From positions 1 to 64,000 of the forward strand of contig CAZJFH010000020.1 in the NCBI GenBank assembly GCA_964545205.1: 64,000 nucleotides of DNA, read 5' to 3'. The stretch is from CAZJFH01 sp964545205 (GTDB taxonomy: Bacteria > Pseudomonadota > Alphaproteobacteria > Rhodospirillales > Magnetospirillaceae). Positions 16,908-25,141 of this stretch are shown here, piece after piece (the stretch's first letter is position 1; each line of letters opens with the position of its first letter). Under the pieces are notes generated by a model that worked only from the letters and a program-made list of their open reading frames with translations, did not search any database and was not told where the DNA came from. Both the position numbers and the translations under genes were made by a program.

Positions 16908-17743
16908 TGCGCCTTCGCCCTGTTGCCGCTCGGCAGTGGGGACTTGGCCGTCTCCGCACGGCGGAACGGCTGCAGCAGCATGCGGTCGAGCCGCAGCTCG
17001 CGCGGGTCGCGGAACGACTCGATGCCGATCGTCATGCCGTCGTGCCCGGCCGCCGGCTGGGCGCGATAGGTGCCGAACAGCCGGTCCCACCAGGGCAGGT
17101 TGAAGCCGAAGTTGCTGTCGGTCTCGGCGCGGATCACCGAATGATGGACGCGGTGCATGTCCGGCGTCACCACGACCCACCGCAGCGTCGCATCGACGCG
17201 GCGGGGCAGGCGCAGGTTGCCGTGATTGAACATCGCCGTGGCGTTGAGCACGACCTCGAAGATCAGCACCGCCAGCGCCGGCGCCCCGAGCAGCGCGATG
17301 ACGGCGAACTTGATCAGCATCGACAGCACGATCTCGATCGGGTGGAAGCGAGCGCCCGTCGTCACGTCGAAATCGAGATCGGCATGGTGCATGCGGTGCA
17401 GCCGCCACAGCACCGGCACGGCGTGGAACAGCACGTGCTGACCATAGATCGCGAGGTCCAGCAGCACGACGGCGGCGGCGACTTCCACCGCCGTCGGCAG
17501 GTCGAGCATGTTGAACAGGCCCCAGCCGCGCTGGCCGGTTTCGAGCGCGACCCCCACCGCGGCCAGCGGGAACAGCAGGCGGAGGAGCATCGTGTTCAGG
17601 GCGACGATGGCCAGATTGCCCGTCCACCGCAGGCGCCGGCTCTGCGCCAGCGGTCGCCGCGGCGCGATCATCTCCCAGGCGGCGATCAAGGCGAAGACGC
17701 CGAGAAACGCGCCGAGACGGATCGCGGGTTCGTGCTCGAACAT
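16904..17743 (-). CDS. Sterol desaturase/fatty-acid hydroxylase family membrane protein
   Basis: The 279-residue protein has four to five hydrophobic helices and the histidine clusters of this diiron family: HVLFH, LHRMHHADLDFD, FNHGN and MHRVHHS, followed by DSNFGFNLPWWDRLFGTY. It should hydroxylate or desaturate a membrane lipid. The ATG at 17743 follows GAGGGGACGAG. It is the first gene of an operon that starts beneath an inverted-repeat operator and an ArsR-rhodanese regulator gene. Confidence 0.9.
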   Translation of the reverse strand: MFEHEPAIRLGAFLGVFALIAAWEMIAPRRPLAQSRRLRWTGNLAIVALNTMLLRLLFPLAAVGVALETGQRGWGLFNMLDLPTAVEVAAAVVLLDLAIYGQHVLFHAVPVLWRLHRMHHADLDFDVTTGARFHPIEIVLSMLIKFAVIALLGAPALAVLIFEVVLNATAMFNHGNLRLPRRVDATLRWVVVTPDMHRVHHSVIRAETDSNFGFNLPWWDRLFGTYRAQPAAGHDGMTIGIESFRDPRELRLDRMLLQPFRRAETAKSPLPSGNRAKAQ

Positions 17744-17836
17744 CTCGTCCCCTCGCGGGCGTGGAGCTTCACTGGAGCGCATGCCCGATCGCGGCCCATG
17801 GCTCCAGTCAACCGTAGCAGCCCGCCCGCCGCTTAT

Positions 17837-17852
17837 TCAAACGTTCTTTTGA
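17837..17852. promoter_or_regulatory. Operator-like inverted repeat TCAAA-N6-TTTGA (copy 3)
   Basis: TCAAA (17837-17841) and TTTGA (17848-17852) flank CGTTCT. The site lies in the gap between the second ArsR-rhodanese gene and the hydroxylase operon, 94 bases upstream of the hydroxylase start, matching the arrangement of copy 1. Confidence 0.65.
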
Positions 17853-17871
17853 CAGGTTCGCCGCGGCGACC

Positions 17872-18552
17872 TCACGCGCAGGGCCGGGCCGGGCCGGCTT
17901 CGGTCGGGAGACCGGCCATGCGCCACTCCGGAAGACCGTCTTCGAGGCGCTTGGCCTCGAAACCGGAGTCCCGCAGGAGTTCGACGGCCTCGAACGAGTA
18001 GAGGCAGTACGGGCCGCGGCAGTAGGCGACGACGAGGTGGTCGCGCGGGATTTCCGCCAAACGCTTCTTGAGCTCGGCGATCGGGATGTTGACGGCGCAA
18101 GGGATGTGCCCCGCCTCGAACTCCTCGACGGGTCGGACATCGAGCACCGCGACCGTGCCCTCGTTGACGCGTCGCCACAACTCGGCGCGCGAGACGGGTT
18201 CGAGCGAATCCTTGGCGCGGTAAAAGGCGGCGAGGAGGCGGTCGACCTCCGCGACGTTGAGTTCCGACGTGGTGCGCAGGGCGCGGATCAGTTCCAGAAC
18301 GGCATCGTTGCCGAGGGCGTAGCGGACATACGACCCGGTCTTGCGGCGCCGAACCAGGTGCACGCGCGCGAGCACCTGAAGATGCTGCGATGCGTTGGCG
18401 ACCGACAGGCCGGCGGCCTTGGCCAGATCGTCGACCGAGCGCTCGCCCTGGGCGAGCACCTCGAGAAGGTAAAGTCTGTGGGCGTTGCCGATCGCCCTGG
18501 CGACTGCCGCCAGTTGCTCCAGCAAGGCCAGCCTGGGGTTTCTATCCAGCAT
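17872..18552 (-). CDS. ArsR-family regulator fused to a rhodanese domain (copy 2)
   Basis: The 226-residue protein is a paralogue of the regulator at 9760-10413. It has an ArsR winged helix (about 10-105; LSVANASQHLQVL) and a rhodanese domain with the same loop, C178-RGPY-C183. The winged-helix half again lacks cysteine. An extra cysteine sits at C152 and another near the C-terminus (C225). It lies directly upstream of the hydroxylase operon, with operator copy 3 between. It probably senses a sulfane-sulfur species and represses that operon; this is inferred. Confidence 0.88.
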   Translation of the reverse strand: MLDRNPRLALLEQLAAVARAIGNAHRLYLLEVLAQGERSVDDLAKAAGLSVANASQHLQVLARVHLVRRRKTGSYVRYALGNDAVLELIRALRTTSELNVAEVDRLLAAFYRAKDSLEPVSRAELWRRVNEGTVAVLDVRPVEEFEAGHIPCAVNIPIAELKKRLAEIPRDHLVVAYCRGPYCLYSFEAVELLRDSGFEAKRLEDGLPEWRMAGLPTEAGPARPCA

Positions 18553-19126
18553 GCCTCTCCCTCCTGAACCAGGCCTGAGTCCGGAGCCAGAGCGGTAAGC
18601 ACGACGACACCAGCGAAACTAGCATATCCGAGGCGAAAACCCACCGCCACTTTTATTTAGATGCACCTAATGTTGGCTGCGCATCCCATACTTAAGTTGC
18701 AATTATGCGTCACTTCGGATGGCAGAGAAATAGAATGCTTCAATCTTCGCAAAGTTAAGGCCTGGTTAATTTCGGACAATGCGAGTCGGGGATGGCGCGA
18801 ATGCCGCGAAGTCATGCCGGAGAATATAATCCCCCTGGCGAGAATGGCGGAATTTCTATTGGTGCGACACTATGCCGCTTGACGTTCATCAATGAATGCG
18901 CCTAGCGTTCAAGCAGTCCATTGAATGCTGCGGCGCTCCCGCAGGCAAATGGTTTGACGGTCATACCTGCGTATTTCCGCCCAGCGCGGCGCAGCCGACG
19001 ACATCCGCCAAGTCATTCACCGGGGTGCCGCCCAGCGTTCGCGCGGGGTCCAAGACCTCGTACCTGATCGACAAGGCGCCCCGGTCCCCCTCGCCTGCCG
19101 ATCAACCGAAGAGCGGAGGCAATTAC
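18553..19126. other. Low-GC intergenic leader of torA
   Basis: This 570-base gap holds no supportable gene. Part of it is much poorer in G+C than the surroundings (27 of 60 bases in 18661-18720). It contains an FNR-type box and an inverted repeat TTCAA-N8-TTGAA (18908-18925). A short open frame at 18661-18882 has unlike codon use and no similarity that I can see. The stretch probably serves as the promoter and long untranslated leader of torA. Confidence 0.6.
18879..18892 (+). promoter_or_regulatory. FNR/Anr-type box upstream of torA
   Basis: TTGAC-GTTC-ATCAA differs from the FNR consensus TTGAT-N4-ATCAA at one base. It lies about 235 bases before the torA start. An anaerobic activator site fits a gene for respiration with N-oxides or sulfoxides. 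No fnr gene is in the window; the Crp/Fnr protein at 13879 lacks Fe-S cysteines but could also read such a site. Confidence 0.6.
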
Positions 19127-21589
19127 ATGTCCAGCATTAAAGACGACCAATTCCGGCCAGGTTTCAGCGGCCTGCTCGTGGGGCGCCGCGGTTTCCTCCA
19201 GGGCATCGCCGCCGGCGCATCGCTGATCGCGCTCCGGCCGATGACGGCGATCGCCAACATCCTCGAGCAGCAGGACTACACGCGCATGACGTCGAGCCAT
19301 TTCGGCTCGTTCACGGCGCATGTCAAAGGCGGCAAGTTCGTCAGCGTCACCCCCTTCGCCAAGGATCCCGACCCGACTCCGATGATCGAGGTGCTGAGCG
19401 ACTGGGTCTACGCGGAATCCCGCGTCGCCGCCCCCTCGGTCCGCAAGGGCTTCCTCGAGAACGGCCACCGGAGCGACCGCAGCAAGCGCGGCGCCGAGCC
19501 GTTCGTCGAAGTCAGCTGGGACAAGGCGCTCGACCTGGTCGCCGGCGAGCTGAAGCGCGTCAAGGAGAGCTACGGCAACCAGGCCATCTTCGGCGGCCCG
19601 AATGGCTGGCGCCAGGCCGGCCGCCTGCATGACCCGCAGGTGCTGCTCAAGCGCTTCCTGGCCGGGTTCGGCGGGTATACCGGCGACAGCGGAGGCTACA
19701 GCTGGGGCGCCTCGAAGGCCATCCTGCCGCACATCGTCGGCGACCAGAATGCCCGCGTCGGCAAGCTGACCACCTACAAGAGCATCGCCGAGAACACCAA
19801 GCTCCTGGTCATGTGGGGAACCACGCCGCTGAAGAACGGCCAGATCATGCGGAACGGCGGCGGCGCCCACACGACCCGCGGCTATTTCGACGCGATCCGC
19901 AAGGCCGGCGTCGAGGTGGTGGTCGTCAACCCGGTGGCCGACGAGGAAGTCGACTTCTTCAAGGCCGAGTGGATCAGGCCGCGGCCGAACACCGACACCG
20001 CGATGATGCTCGGAATGATGCACACCCTCCATACCGAGGGGCTCTACGACAAGGAGTTCATCGCCACCTACACCGTCGGCTTCGGCAAGTTCGAGGAGTA
20101 TCTGCTCGGCAAGAGCGACGGCACGCCGAAGGACGCCGCGTGGGCGGCCGCCCTCTGCGACGTGGAGGCCGAGACCATCAGGAGCCTCGCCCGCCGGATG
20201 GCCAAGACTCGCAGCTTCGTCATGATGGGCCCGGCGATGCAGCGCTCGGACCACGGCGGCTACGTGTACTGGATGCAGATCGTCCTGTCGGCCATGCTGG
20301 GCCAGATCGGCCTGCCCGGCGGCGGGTTCGGCTACGGATACGGCTACTACGCCGGCTTCGGCCAGCCGATCAGCGGCGTCGCGGTGCCGGGCACCGGCGC
20401 CGGCAAGAACCCGGTCAAGATCAAGATCCCGACCGCACGCGTCGCCGACATGCTGCTCAATCCCGGCAAGACGATCGACTGGAACGGCAAGCAGGTCACC
20501 TATCCCGACATCAAGCTGGTCTACTGGGCCGGCGGCAACGCGATCGTCCATCACCAGGACATCAACAACATGCTGCAGGCCTGGCAGCGGCCGGAGACGA
20601 TCGTCTACCACGAGCCGTGGTGGACGGCCTCGGCCAAGTTCTCGGACATCGTCCTGCCGGCGACCAGCCCGCTGGAGCGCAACGACATCGCCCGCCGCAC
20701 CGGCGCCGACAACTACATCATGGCGATGCAGCAGACGATCCCGCCGGTCGGCCAGGCGCGGAACGACTACGACATCCTGGCCGACCTCGCCGAACGCCTC
20801 GGCTTCCGGGACCAGTTCACGGAAGGCCGCAGCGAAATGGACTGGTTGCGCCACATGTACGCCGGCGCCCAGGAACTCGCGCAGAAGAAGAATCTGCCGA
20901 TGCCGGACTTCGACGCCTTCTGGGAGCAGGGCTTCGTCGAATTCCCCGAGGAAAACGTCGACAACATCCTTTACGGCGATTTCCGCAAGGACCCGAACGC
21001 CAATCCGCTCGGCACGCCCTCCGGCAAGATCGAGATCTACTCGCCGGTGATCGCGCAGTTCGGCTACGACGACTCGCCGCCGTTCCCGCAGTGGATCGAG
21101 CCCTATGAATGGCTCGGCGGCGACGAGGCCAACTCGAACTCGCTGCACCTGCTCTCGTCCCACCCGGCCGATCGTCTGCACTCGCAGCTCAACCAGACCA
21201 AGCTCCGCGAGAGATACACGGTGCAAGGTCGCGAACCGGTGTGGATCAATCCGGCCGATGCCGAAAAGCGCGGCATCAAGGACGGCGACCTCGTGCGCGT
21301 GTTCAACGAGCGCGGTCAGGTGCTGGCCGGGGCCAAGGTCTCGGACCGCATCCGTCCCGGCGTGATCCGCATGGACGAAGGCGCCTGGTACGATCCGGCG
21401 GAGCCCGGCAAGCCCGGCTCGCTGTGCAAGTACGGCTGCAACAACGTGCTGTCGATGGATCGGGGCTCGTCGAAGGTCGGTCAGGGCTCGTCGGTCAAGA
21501 CGACGCTGGCCGAGATCGAGAAGTACACCGGTCCGGCTCTCGAGGTCACGGCGTTCAAGCCGCCGCAGGTGATGAAGCAGGTCGGATAG
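19127..21589 (+). CDS. torA: Periplasmic molybdopterin reductase of the TMAO/DMSO reductase (TorA/DorA) type
   Basis: The 820-residue protein starts after GAGCGGAGGC at 19127. A twin-arginine signal is visible (G19-RRGFLQG, then AAGASLIAL). Blocks typical of bis-MGD enzymes follow: EVSWDKALDLVAGEL, FGGPNGWRQAGRL, GGYSWGASKA with Ser192 as the likely Mo ligand, WGTTPLKNGQI, and late NDIARRTGADNY and GVIRMDEGAWYDP. There is no N-terminal Fe-S cysteine motif, which fits the TorA/DorA/BisC group. The pentaheme partner follows, as in tor/dor operons. TMAO and DMSO cannot be told apart from sequence. No torD-type chaperone gene is nearby. Confidence 0.88.
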   Translation: MSSIKDDQFRPGFSGLLVGRRGFLQGIAAGASLIALRPMTAIANILEQQDYTRMTSSHFGSFTAHVKGGKFVSVTPFAKDPDPTPMIEVLSDWVYAESRVAAPSVRKGFLENGHRSDRSKRGAEPFVEVSWDKALDLVAGELKRVKESYGNQAIFGGPNGWRQAGRLHDPQVLLKRFLAGFGGYTGDSGGYSWGASKAILPHIVGDQNARVGKLTTYKSIAENTKLLVMWGTTPLKNGQIMRNGGGAHTTRGYFDAIRKAGVEVVVVNPVADEEVDFFKAEWIRPRPNTDTAMMLGMMHTLHTEGLYDKEFIATYTVGFGKFEEYLLGKSDGTPKDAAWAAALCDVEAETIRSLARRMAKTRSFVMMGPAMQRSDHGGYVYWMQIVLSAMLGQIGLPGGGFGYGYGYYAGFGQPISGVAVPGTGAGKNPVKIKIPTARVADMLLNPGKTIDWNGKQVTYPDIKLVYWAGGNAIVHHQDINNMLQAWQRPETIVYHEPWWTASAKFSDIVLPATSPLERNDIARRTGADNYIMAMQQTIPPVGQARNDYDILADLAERLGFRDQFTEGRSEMDWLRHMYAGAQELAQKKNLPMPDFDAFWEQGFVEFPEENVDNILYGDFRKDPNANPLGTPSGKIEIYSPVIAQFGYDDSPPFPQWIEPYEWLGGDEANSNSLHLLSSHPADRLHSQLNQTKLRERYTVQGREPVWINPADAEKRGIKDGDLVRVFNERGQVLAGAKVSDRIRPGVIRMDEGAWYDPAEPGKPGSLCKYGCNNVLSMDRGSSKVGQGSSVKTTLAEIEKYTGPALEVTAFKPPQVMKQVG

Positions 21590-21597
21590 TCGCTTTG

Positions 21598-21626
21598 ACC
21601 GGGAGCCCGCAGGGCGGGCTCCCGGT
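21598..21626 (+). terminator. Strong intercistronic hairpin between torA and torC
   Basis: ACCGGGAGCCCGC (21598-21610) pairs perfectly with GCGGGCTCCCGGT (21614-21626), a 13-bp stem with a 3-base loop and no T-tract. It begins nine bases after the torA stop and ends 37 bases before torC. It may partly terminate transcription or protect the 3' end of torA mRNA, so that torA is made in excess of torC. Confidence 0.6.
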
Positions 21627-21663
21627 CCGTGTTCGGAACGCCTGAGTGTGAAAGGCGGTTGTT

Positions 21664-22833
21664 ATGATCAAACGCGCTTGGAAATGGCTGTGGGGCCGCC
21701 CGGGAGCGTTTTCCATCGGCTCGATGCTGGCGGTCGGCGCTGTCGGCGGCGTGCTGTTCTGGGGTGGCTTCAACACCTTCATGGAATACACGAACACCCT
21801 GGAGTTTTGCGTCAGCTGCCATGAAATGGACAGCACCGTCTACCAGGAATACAAGAAGTCCGCCCACTACTCCAATCCGTCCGGCGTTCGCGCCGTCTGT
21901 GCGGATTGCCATGTGCCGAAGGACTGGACGCCGAAGCTGATCCGCAAGGTGCAGGCGAGCAAGGAGCTTTACCATTGGGCTGTCGGCACGATCGACACGC
22001 CCGAGAAGTTCGAAGCCCACCGCCTGGACATGGCCGAGCGCGTCTGGGCCTCGATGAAGGCGACCGATTCGAGGGAGTGCCGCAACTGCCACAGCTACGG
22101 CGCCATGGACTTCGAGAACCAGCACAAGAACGCCCAGAAAGTCATGCGCAAGGCCCTGAACGAGGGCCGGACCTGCATCGAATGTCACCGCGGCGTCGCC
22201 CACAAGCTTCCCGACCTGATGCTCTCGTTCAAAGGCAATCTTGCCGGGGCGACGGTCGCCGCCGGTCAGGAGATCGCGGCCGGACCGCGCGGCGTGGCGC
22301 TCGTCGACGGCGAGGGCAACGATCTCGGCAAGCTGATGCCCGGGGCGCCGGTCAAGGTCCTCGACAGCTCGGGCGATCAGGTCCGGGTCGAGATTGCCGG
22401 CTGGGCGCCGAAGAACTACCAGGTCATCATCACCAACGCGCTCGGCGAGCGGCTGTCGTTCGCCCAGCTGACCGATGCCGGTCGCGACCTCCGGACAGTT
22501 CTGAAGGAGGACGAGGACCTCTACGGCGAAGGCTGGCAAATGGTCACGCTGCAGGGCTTCGCCGACAAGTCGAAGCTTGCCTTTGGCGTCAAGACCGTCT
22601 GGGAGCTGGCGGACAAGATCTACCAGTCCCGCTGCGGCAGCTGCCACGCCGCCCACGCGACGACCGCTTACACGACCAACCAGTGGCCGGGAGAGCTCGA
22701 CACGATGGCCGATTACGGCGGCCTGATGGGCGACGAGCTTCTGCTGGTCCGGCAATACCTGCAGGCCAACGCCAAGTCTCTGCTGCGGCCCAAGAAGGCG
22801 GTCGCGGTCGAGGAAGAGAACGACGACTTGTGA
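21664..22833 (+). CDS. torC: Pentaheme c-type cytochrome, NapC/NirT family (TorC-type)
   Basis: The 389-residue protein has one N-terminal membrane anchor (about 15-40). Four haem motifs follow in a NapC/NirT domain (CVSCH, CADCH, CRNCH, CIECH), and a C-terminal extension carries a fifth (CGSCH in SRCGSCHAAHATTAY). The extension defines the TorC/DorC type, which takes electrons from quinol and passes them to periplasmic TorA/DorA. The order torA-torC is reversed compared with the classical operon. Confidence 0.92.
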   Translation: MIKRAWKWLWGRPGAFSIGSMLAVGAVGGVLFWGGFNTFMEYTNTLEFCVSCHEMDSTVYQEYKKSAHYSNPSGVRAVCADCHVPKDWTPKLIRKVQASKELYHWAVGTIDTPEKFEAHRLDMAERVWASMKATDSRECRNCHSYGAMDFENQHKNAQKVMRKALNEGRTCIECHRGVAHKLPDLMLSFKGNLAGATVAAGQEIAAGPRGVALVDGEGNDLGKLMPGAPVKVLDSSGDQVRVEIAGWAPKNYQVIITNALGERLSFAQLTDAGRDLRTVLKEDEDLYGEGWQMVTLQGFADKSKLAFGVKTVWELADKIYQSRCGSCHAAHATTAYTTNQWPGELDTMADYGGLMGDELLLVRQYLQANAKSLLRPKKAVAVEEENDDL

Positions 22834-22841
22834 GGCGACGT

Positions 22842-22861
22842 GGGGCGGCTTCGGCCGCCCC
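22842..22861 (+). terminator. Hairpin with UUCG loop after torC
   Basis: GGGGCGGC (22842-22849) and GCCGCCCC (22854-22861) form a perfect 8-bp stem closed by the stable TTCG tetraloop, nine bases after the torC stop. It probably ends the torAC transcript, although no T-tract follows. Confidence 0.6.
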
Positions 22862-23251
22862 CTGCCGCCGCGTCGAGCGCCGCGACCCGAACGGCGCGCT
22901 CGCACCAGAAAATGCGCTTGCGAGGCATTCGCATTCCCACTATCCTCGGTCGCGCGAAGCGAAAGAGGTGGGCCGATGCGAAATGCGTAGGGGCGGCGCA
23001 ATCGCGCCGCGGGGCGCCCTCGGGTTTCGCTTCCAGAGAGCCTTGCTTGTCGCGTCGCGTCGGGCTGCAGTGTTGAATGGATTTGAACAAGCGCCAGTCG
23101 TTCCCGGTTGGGACGATCGATATAGCGTGAAGGAACCAAATCCTTTCGTATATTGACAATTTCTGCTCGGTGGCTGAGAAAGCCGTGCTTGCTGTCGTCG
23201 GCCATCGGGTGGGAATGGCGCCGGCGTTCGCGATGTAATCCGGAGTCCAGA
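22862..23251. other. Gene-free gap between torC and the HMA/P-type ATPase operon
   Basis: I see no gene here. The stretch holds a small hairpin GCGGCGC/GCGCCGC (22993-22999 and 23004-23010). Near its end is a low-GC segment (26 of 60 G+C in 23101-23160) with a -35-like TTGACA (23153-23158) but no good -10 at 17 bases. The promoter of the following operon probably lies in 23100-23230. Confidence 0.45.
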
Positions 23252-23710
23252 ATGCCAGCGAGTCCGACGATGATCCGTTCGCACATTCCCGGCCGGTTGC
23301 GCCTGCGCTCACCCGATCCGCGCCGGCCGCGGCGCAACGCGGCGGCGTGCGAGGCGATGCGGTCCTGGGAGGGCGTCCGGTCGGTCGACCCGAACCCGGC
23401 GACCGGCTCCATCCTGCTGCACTACGATGCGGCCCGCCTGGACAAGGCTGCGGTCGAGGCGCGGATCATGGCGCTTTTCGCCGAGGATCCGGCCCCGCCG
23501 GCAGGCGAGACGGATGCGCCGGCCGAGGCGGAGTCCGGCCTGTCGCTGTGGCGGCTGAACCGCGTCGCCAAGCTTGGCATGATGGGAGGGCTGGCCGGAT
23601 CGATGGCGGCGCTGGCCGTCGGCAAGAAGATGCACGCGGCGCTTGGCGCCGTGCATGTGGCGTTTCTGCTGATCCACATGGCGAACCACCGCAAGCGGTT
23701 GCTGGATTAG
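23252..23710 (+). CDS. HMA-like domain protein with membrane segment
   Basis: The 152-residue protein has an N-terminal HMA_2-like domain (SHIPGRLRLRSPDPRR, then SVDPNPATGSILLHYD; about 8-75) without the CxxC of true metal-binding HMA domains. An acidic linker and a hydrophobic hairpin near 105-145 (MMGGLAGSMAALAVGKKMHAALGAV and onward) follow. The start at 23252 follows CCGGAG; ATG at 23270 is an alternative. It is the first of six tightly spaced genes that end in a P-type ATPase with the same kind of HMA domain. It may be an accessory or metallochaperone-like subunit. Confidence 0.75.
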   Translation: MPASPTMIRSHIPGRLRLRSPDPRRPRRNAAACEAMRSWEGVRSVDPNPATGSILLHYDAARLDKAAVEARIMALFAEDPAPPAGETDAPAEAESGLSLWRLNRVAKLGMMGGLAGSMAALAVGKKMHAALGAVHVAFLLIHMANHRKRLLD

Positions 23711-23714
23711 GGCG

Positions 23715-24047
23715 ATGGGCGATCTCGGCACGGATGCACGCCAGACGATCCGCGACGTCGCCGCCGCGCTGCGCATCGCGCACCACGTGCCGGGCCGGGT
23801 GCGCCTGAAGCTGGATGGGGGCGGCCCGAGCGCGGCCATGCTGGACGGCGCCAAGCGCTTCATCCGCGCGGCCGGCGGGGCGCCAGGAATCCGCTCGGTC
23901 AATCTGAACGCCCTGGCGCGCTCGTGCGTCGTCGAATACGACCCGAAGATCATCAGCCCGGCGGCGTGGCGGGACCTCGTCGGCGGGCATGAATCCGCCG
24001 ATGCGGACGCCCTGCTCGGCGCACTGGTCGCAGCCGGCAGCAAATGA
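23715..24047 (+). CDS. Small HMA-like domain protein
   Basis: The 110-residue soluble protein carries the same HMA_2-like signature as its neighbours (HHVPGRVRLKL, and later SVNLNALARSCVVEYDP) and again lacks CxxC. Its stop overlaps a possible start of the next gene (ATGA at 24044), and it begins four bases after the previous stop. Together with the first gene and the ATPase N-terminus this gives three related domains in one operon. Confidence 0.75.
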   Translation: MGDLGTDARQTIRDVAAALRIAHHVPGRVRLKLDGGGPSAAMLDGAKRFIRAAGGAPGIRSVNLNALARSCVVEYDPKIISPAAWRDLVGGHESADADALLGALVAAGSK

Positions 24048-24073
24048 CCACCTCGTTTCGGAAAGGCACCGCC

Positions 24074-24511
24074 ATGCTTCCTTTGCTCACCTTCGCTTCA
24101 GGCATCGTGGCCGGCATCGTCGGCGTGCGACTGCTCAAGTCGGCCAAGATGCCCGAGGGCCTCCGCAAAGGCACCGACGCCGCGGCCGCCGGCCTGGGCT
24201 CGGTCGGCGACAACCTGCGCCGCGCCGCCGCCTCCGGGCTGAGTTCGGTCGAGCAGACTTCGGCCAGCCTGCGCGCCAAGCTGGGCGAGGACCAGCCAGT
24301 CGCGCCCGCCGCCAAGCCCGCCAAGAGCCGGCGCGCCAGGCTTGCCGAGGCGGCTGCGCCGATCGCCGAGACGGCGGAACCGCCGGCGCCCAAGGTGCGG
24401 AAGGTCCGCGCCCGATCCGGCAAGGCTGAGACCGGCGAGAAGCCGAAGCGGGCCGGCCGCAAGACGGCGGCGCCGAAGCCGCCGGCGGAACCCGGTGGAG
24501 AGACCTCGTGA
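24074..24511 (+). CDS. Small membrane-anchored protein with Lys/Ala/Pro-rich tail (PacL-like organisation)
   Basis: The 145-residue protein has an N-terminal hydrophobic, glycine-containing segment (MLPLLTFASGIVAGIVGVRLL) and a long low-complexity tail rich in Ala, Lys, Arg and Pro. The ATG at 24074 is preferred because GGAAAGG lies seven bases upstream; an ATG at 24044 overlaps the previous stop. The layout of one N-terminal helix plus a charged tail beside a P-type ATPase recalls the PacL partners of mycobacterial CtpC, but I see no sequence similarity strong enough to name it. Confidence 0.65.
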   Translation: MLPLLTFASGIVAGIVGVRLLKSAKMPEGLRKGTDAAAAGLGSVGDNLRRAAASGLSSVEQTSASLRAKLGEDQPVAPAAKPAKSRRARLAEAAAPIAETAEPPAPKVRKVRARSGKAETGEKPKRAGRKTAAPKPPAEPGGETS

Positions 24512-24840
24512 GGAAGCGCAAGCGGCGCGCCGCCGTCGGCGAAGACGCCGCCACCGCCTTCGCCCGCGGCTTCCTGGTGACCGGGCTGCTGGTCGGGCTG
24601 CAGGGCCGCGGCCTCGCCGGTGCGGCGCCGGTCTCGGGCCGCAAGACCTTGCGCCAGGCCGTGCAGGGCGGCGCGACCATGGCCGGCGGCACCCTGGCCG
24701 CCGATGCGCTGGCGCGGCGCGATTACAGTCGGGCGATCGCCGCCGTGACCGCCGGCGCCGCCGGCGTCCTGGCGGCCGAGTATCTGCTGGCCGACAAACC
24801 GAACAAGAGGGAGAAGGGCGTTGTCGAAGAAGAAGGGTAA
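24508..24840 (+). CDS. Small membrane protein of the P-type ATPase operon (GTG start)
   Basis: The 110-residue protein begins with a basic stretch (start codon GTG, overlapping the previous stop as GTGA) and contains two to three Gly/Ala-rich hydrophobic segments (AFARGFLVTGLLVGLQG, GGATMAGGTLAADALA, AIAAVTAGAAGVLAAEYLL). It ends in a charged tail. The family is not recognised. Overlaps on both sides show tight coupling with the operon. Confidence 0.65.
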   Translation: MRKRKRRAAVGEDAATAFARGFLVTGLLVGLQGRGLAGAAPVSGRKTLRQAVQGGATMAGGTLAADALARRDYSRAIAAVTAGAAGVLAAEYLLADKPNKREKGVVEEEG

Positions 24841-25141
24841 GAAGGCCAAGCGCTTGAAGCGCATGATGCGCGAGATGACGGCCATGCGGCAGGGCGGCTA
24901 TGCCCAGACCGGCGGTGGCCTGCAGAACCTGCTGCCGAATCGCCGTTCCGACCAGTTCCTGCTCGGCCTCGCCATCGGCGGCGCCGCCGCCTGGCTGCTG
25001 AGCGACGAGGAGTTGCGCGGCAGGATCATGAAGTCGGGCCTGAAGCTCTATTCCAGCGTGCTCGGCGGCTTCGAGGAGATGAAGGAGCAGATGGCCGACA
25101 TCCAGGCCGAGATGGCGGCCGAGGAAGACGGCGCGGCATGA
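24821..25141 (+). CDS. Small basic/amphipathic membrane protein of the P-type ATPase operon (TTG start)
   Basis: The 106-residue protein starts with TTG at 24821, after AGAGGGAGAAGGGCG. It has a Lys/Arg-rich N-terminus (SKKKGKKAKRLKRMMREM), one hydrophobic segment (QFLLGLAIGGAAAWLLS) and an acidic, coiled-coil-like tail (GGFEEMKEQMADIQAEMAAEED). It overlaps the previous gene by 20 bases and the ATPase by four. No family is recognised. Confidence 0.65.
   Translation: MSKKKGKKAKRLKRMMREMTAMRQGGYAQTGGGLQNLLPNRRSDQFLLGLAIGGAAAWLLSDEELRGRIMKSGLKLYSSVLGGFEEMKEQMADIQAEMAAEEDGAA

Noticed and set aside
16198..16959. 253-codon frame that would give TVP38 its own stop near 16198
   Set aside because: That frame is an Arg/Gly-rich shadow; the hydrophobic TVP38 sequence is in the frame that continues into the phosphorylase domain.
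18661..18882. 73-codon open frame upstream of torA
   Set aside because: It has no ribosome site, codon use unlike neighbouring genes, low GC, and its end overlaps the FNR-type box. It is more likely promoter and leader DNA.
23153..23176. Standard promoter for the HMA/P-type ATPase operon at TTGACA 23153
   Set aside because: No acceptable -10 box lies 16-18 bases downstream, so only a general statement about the gap is made.
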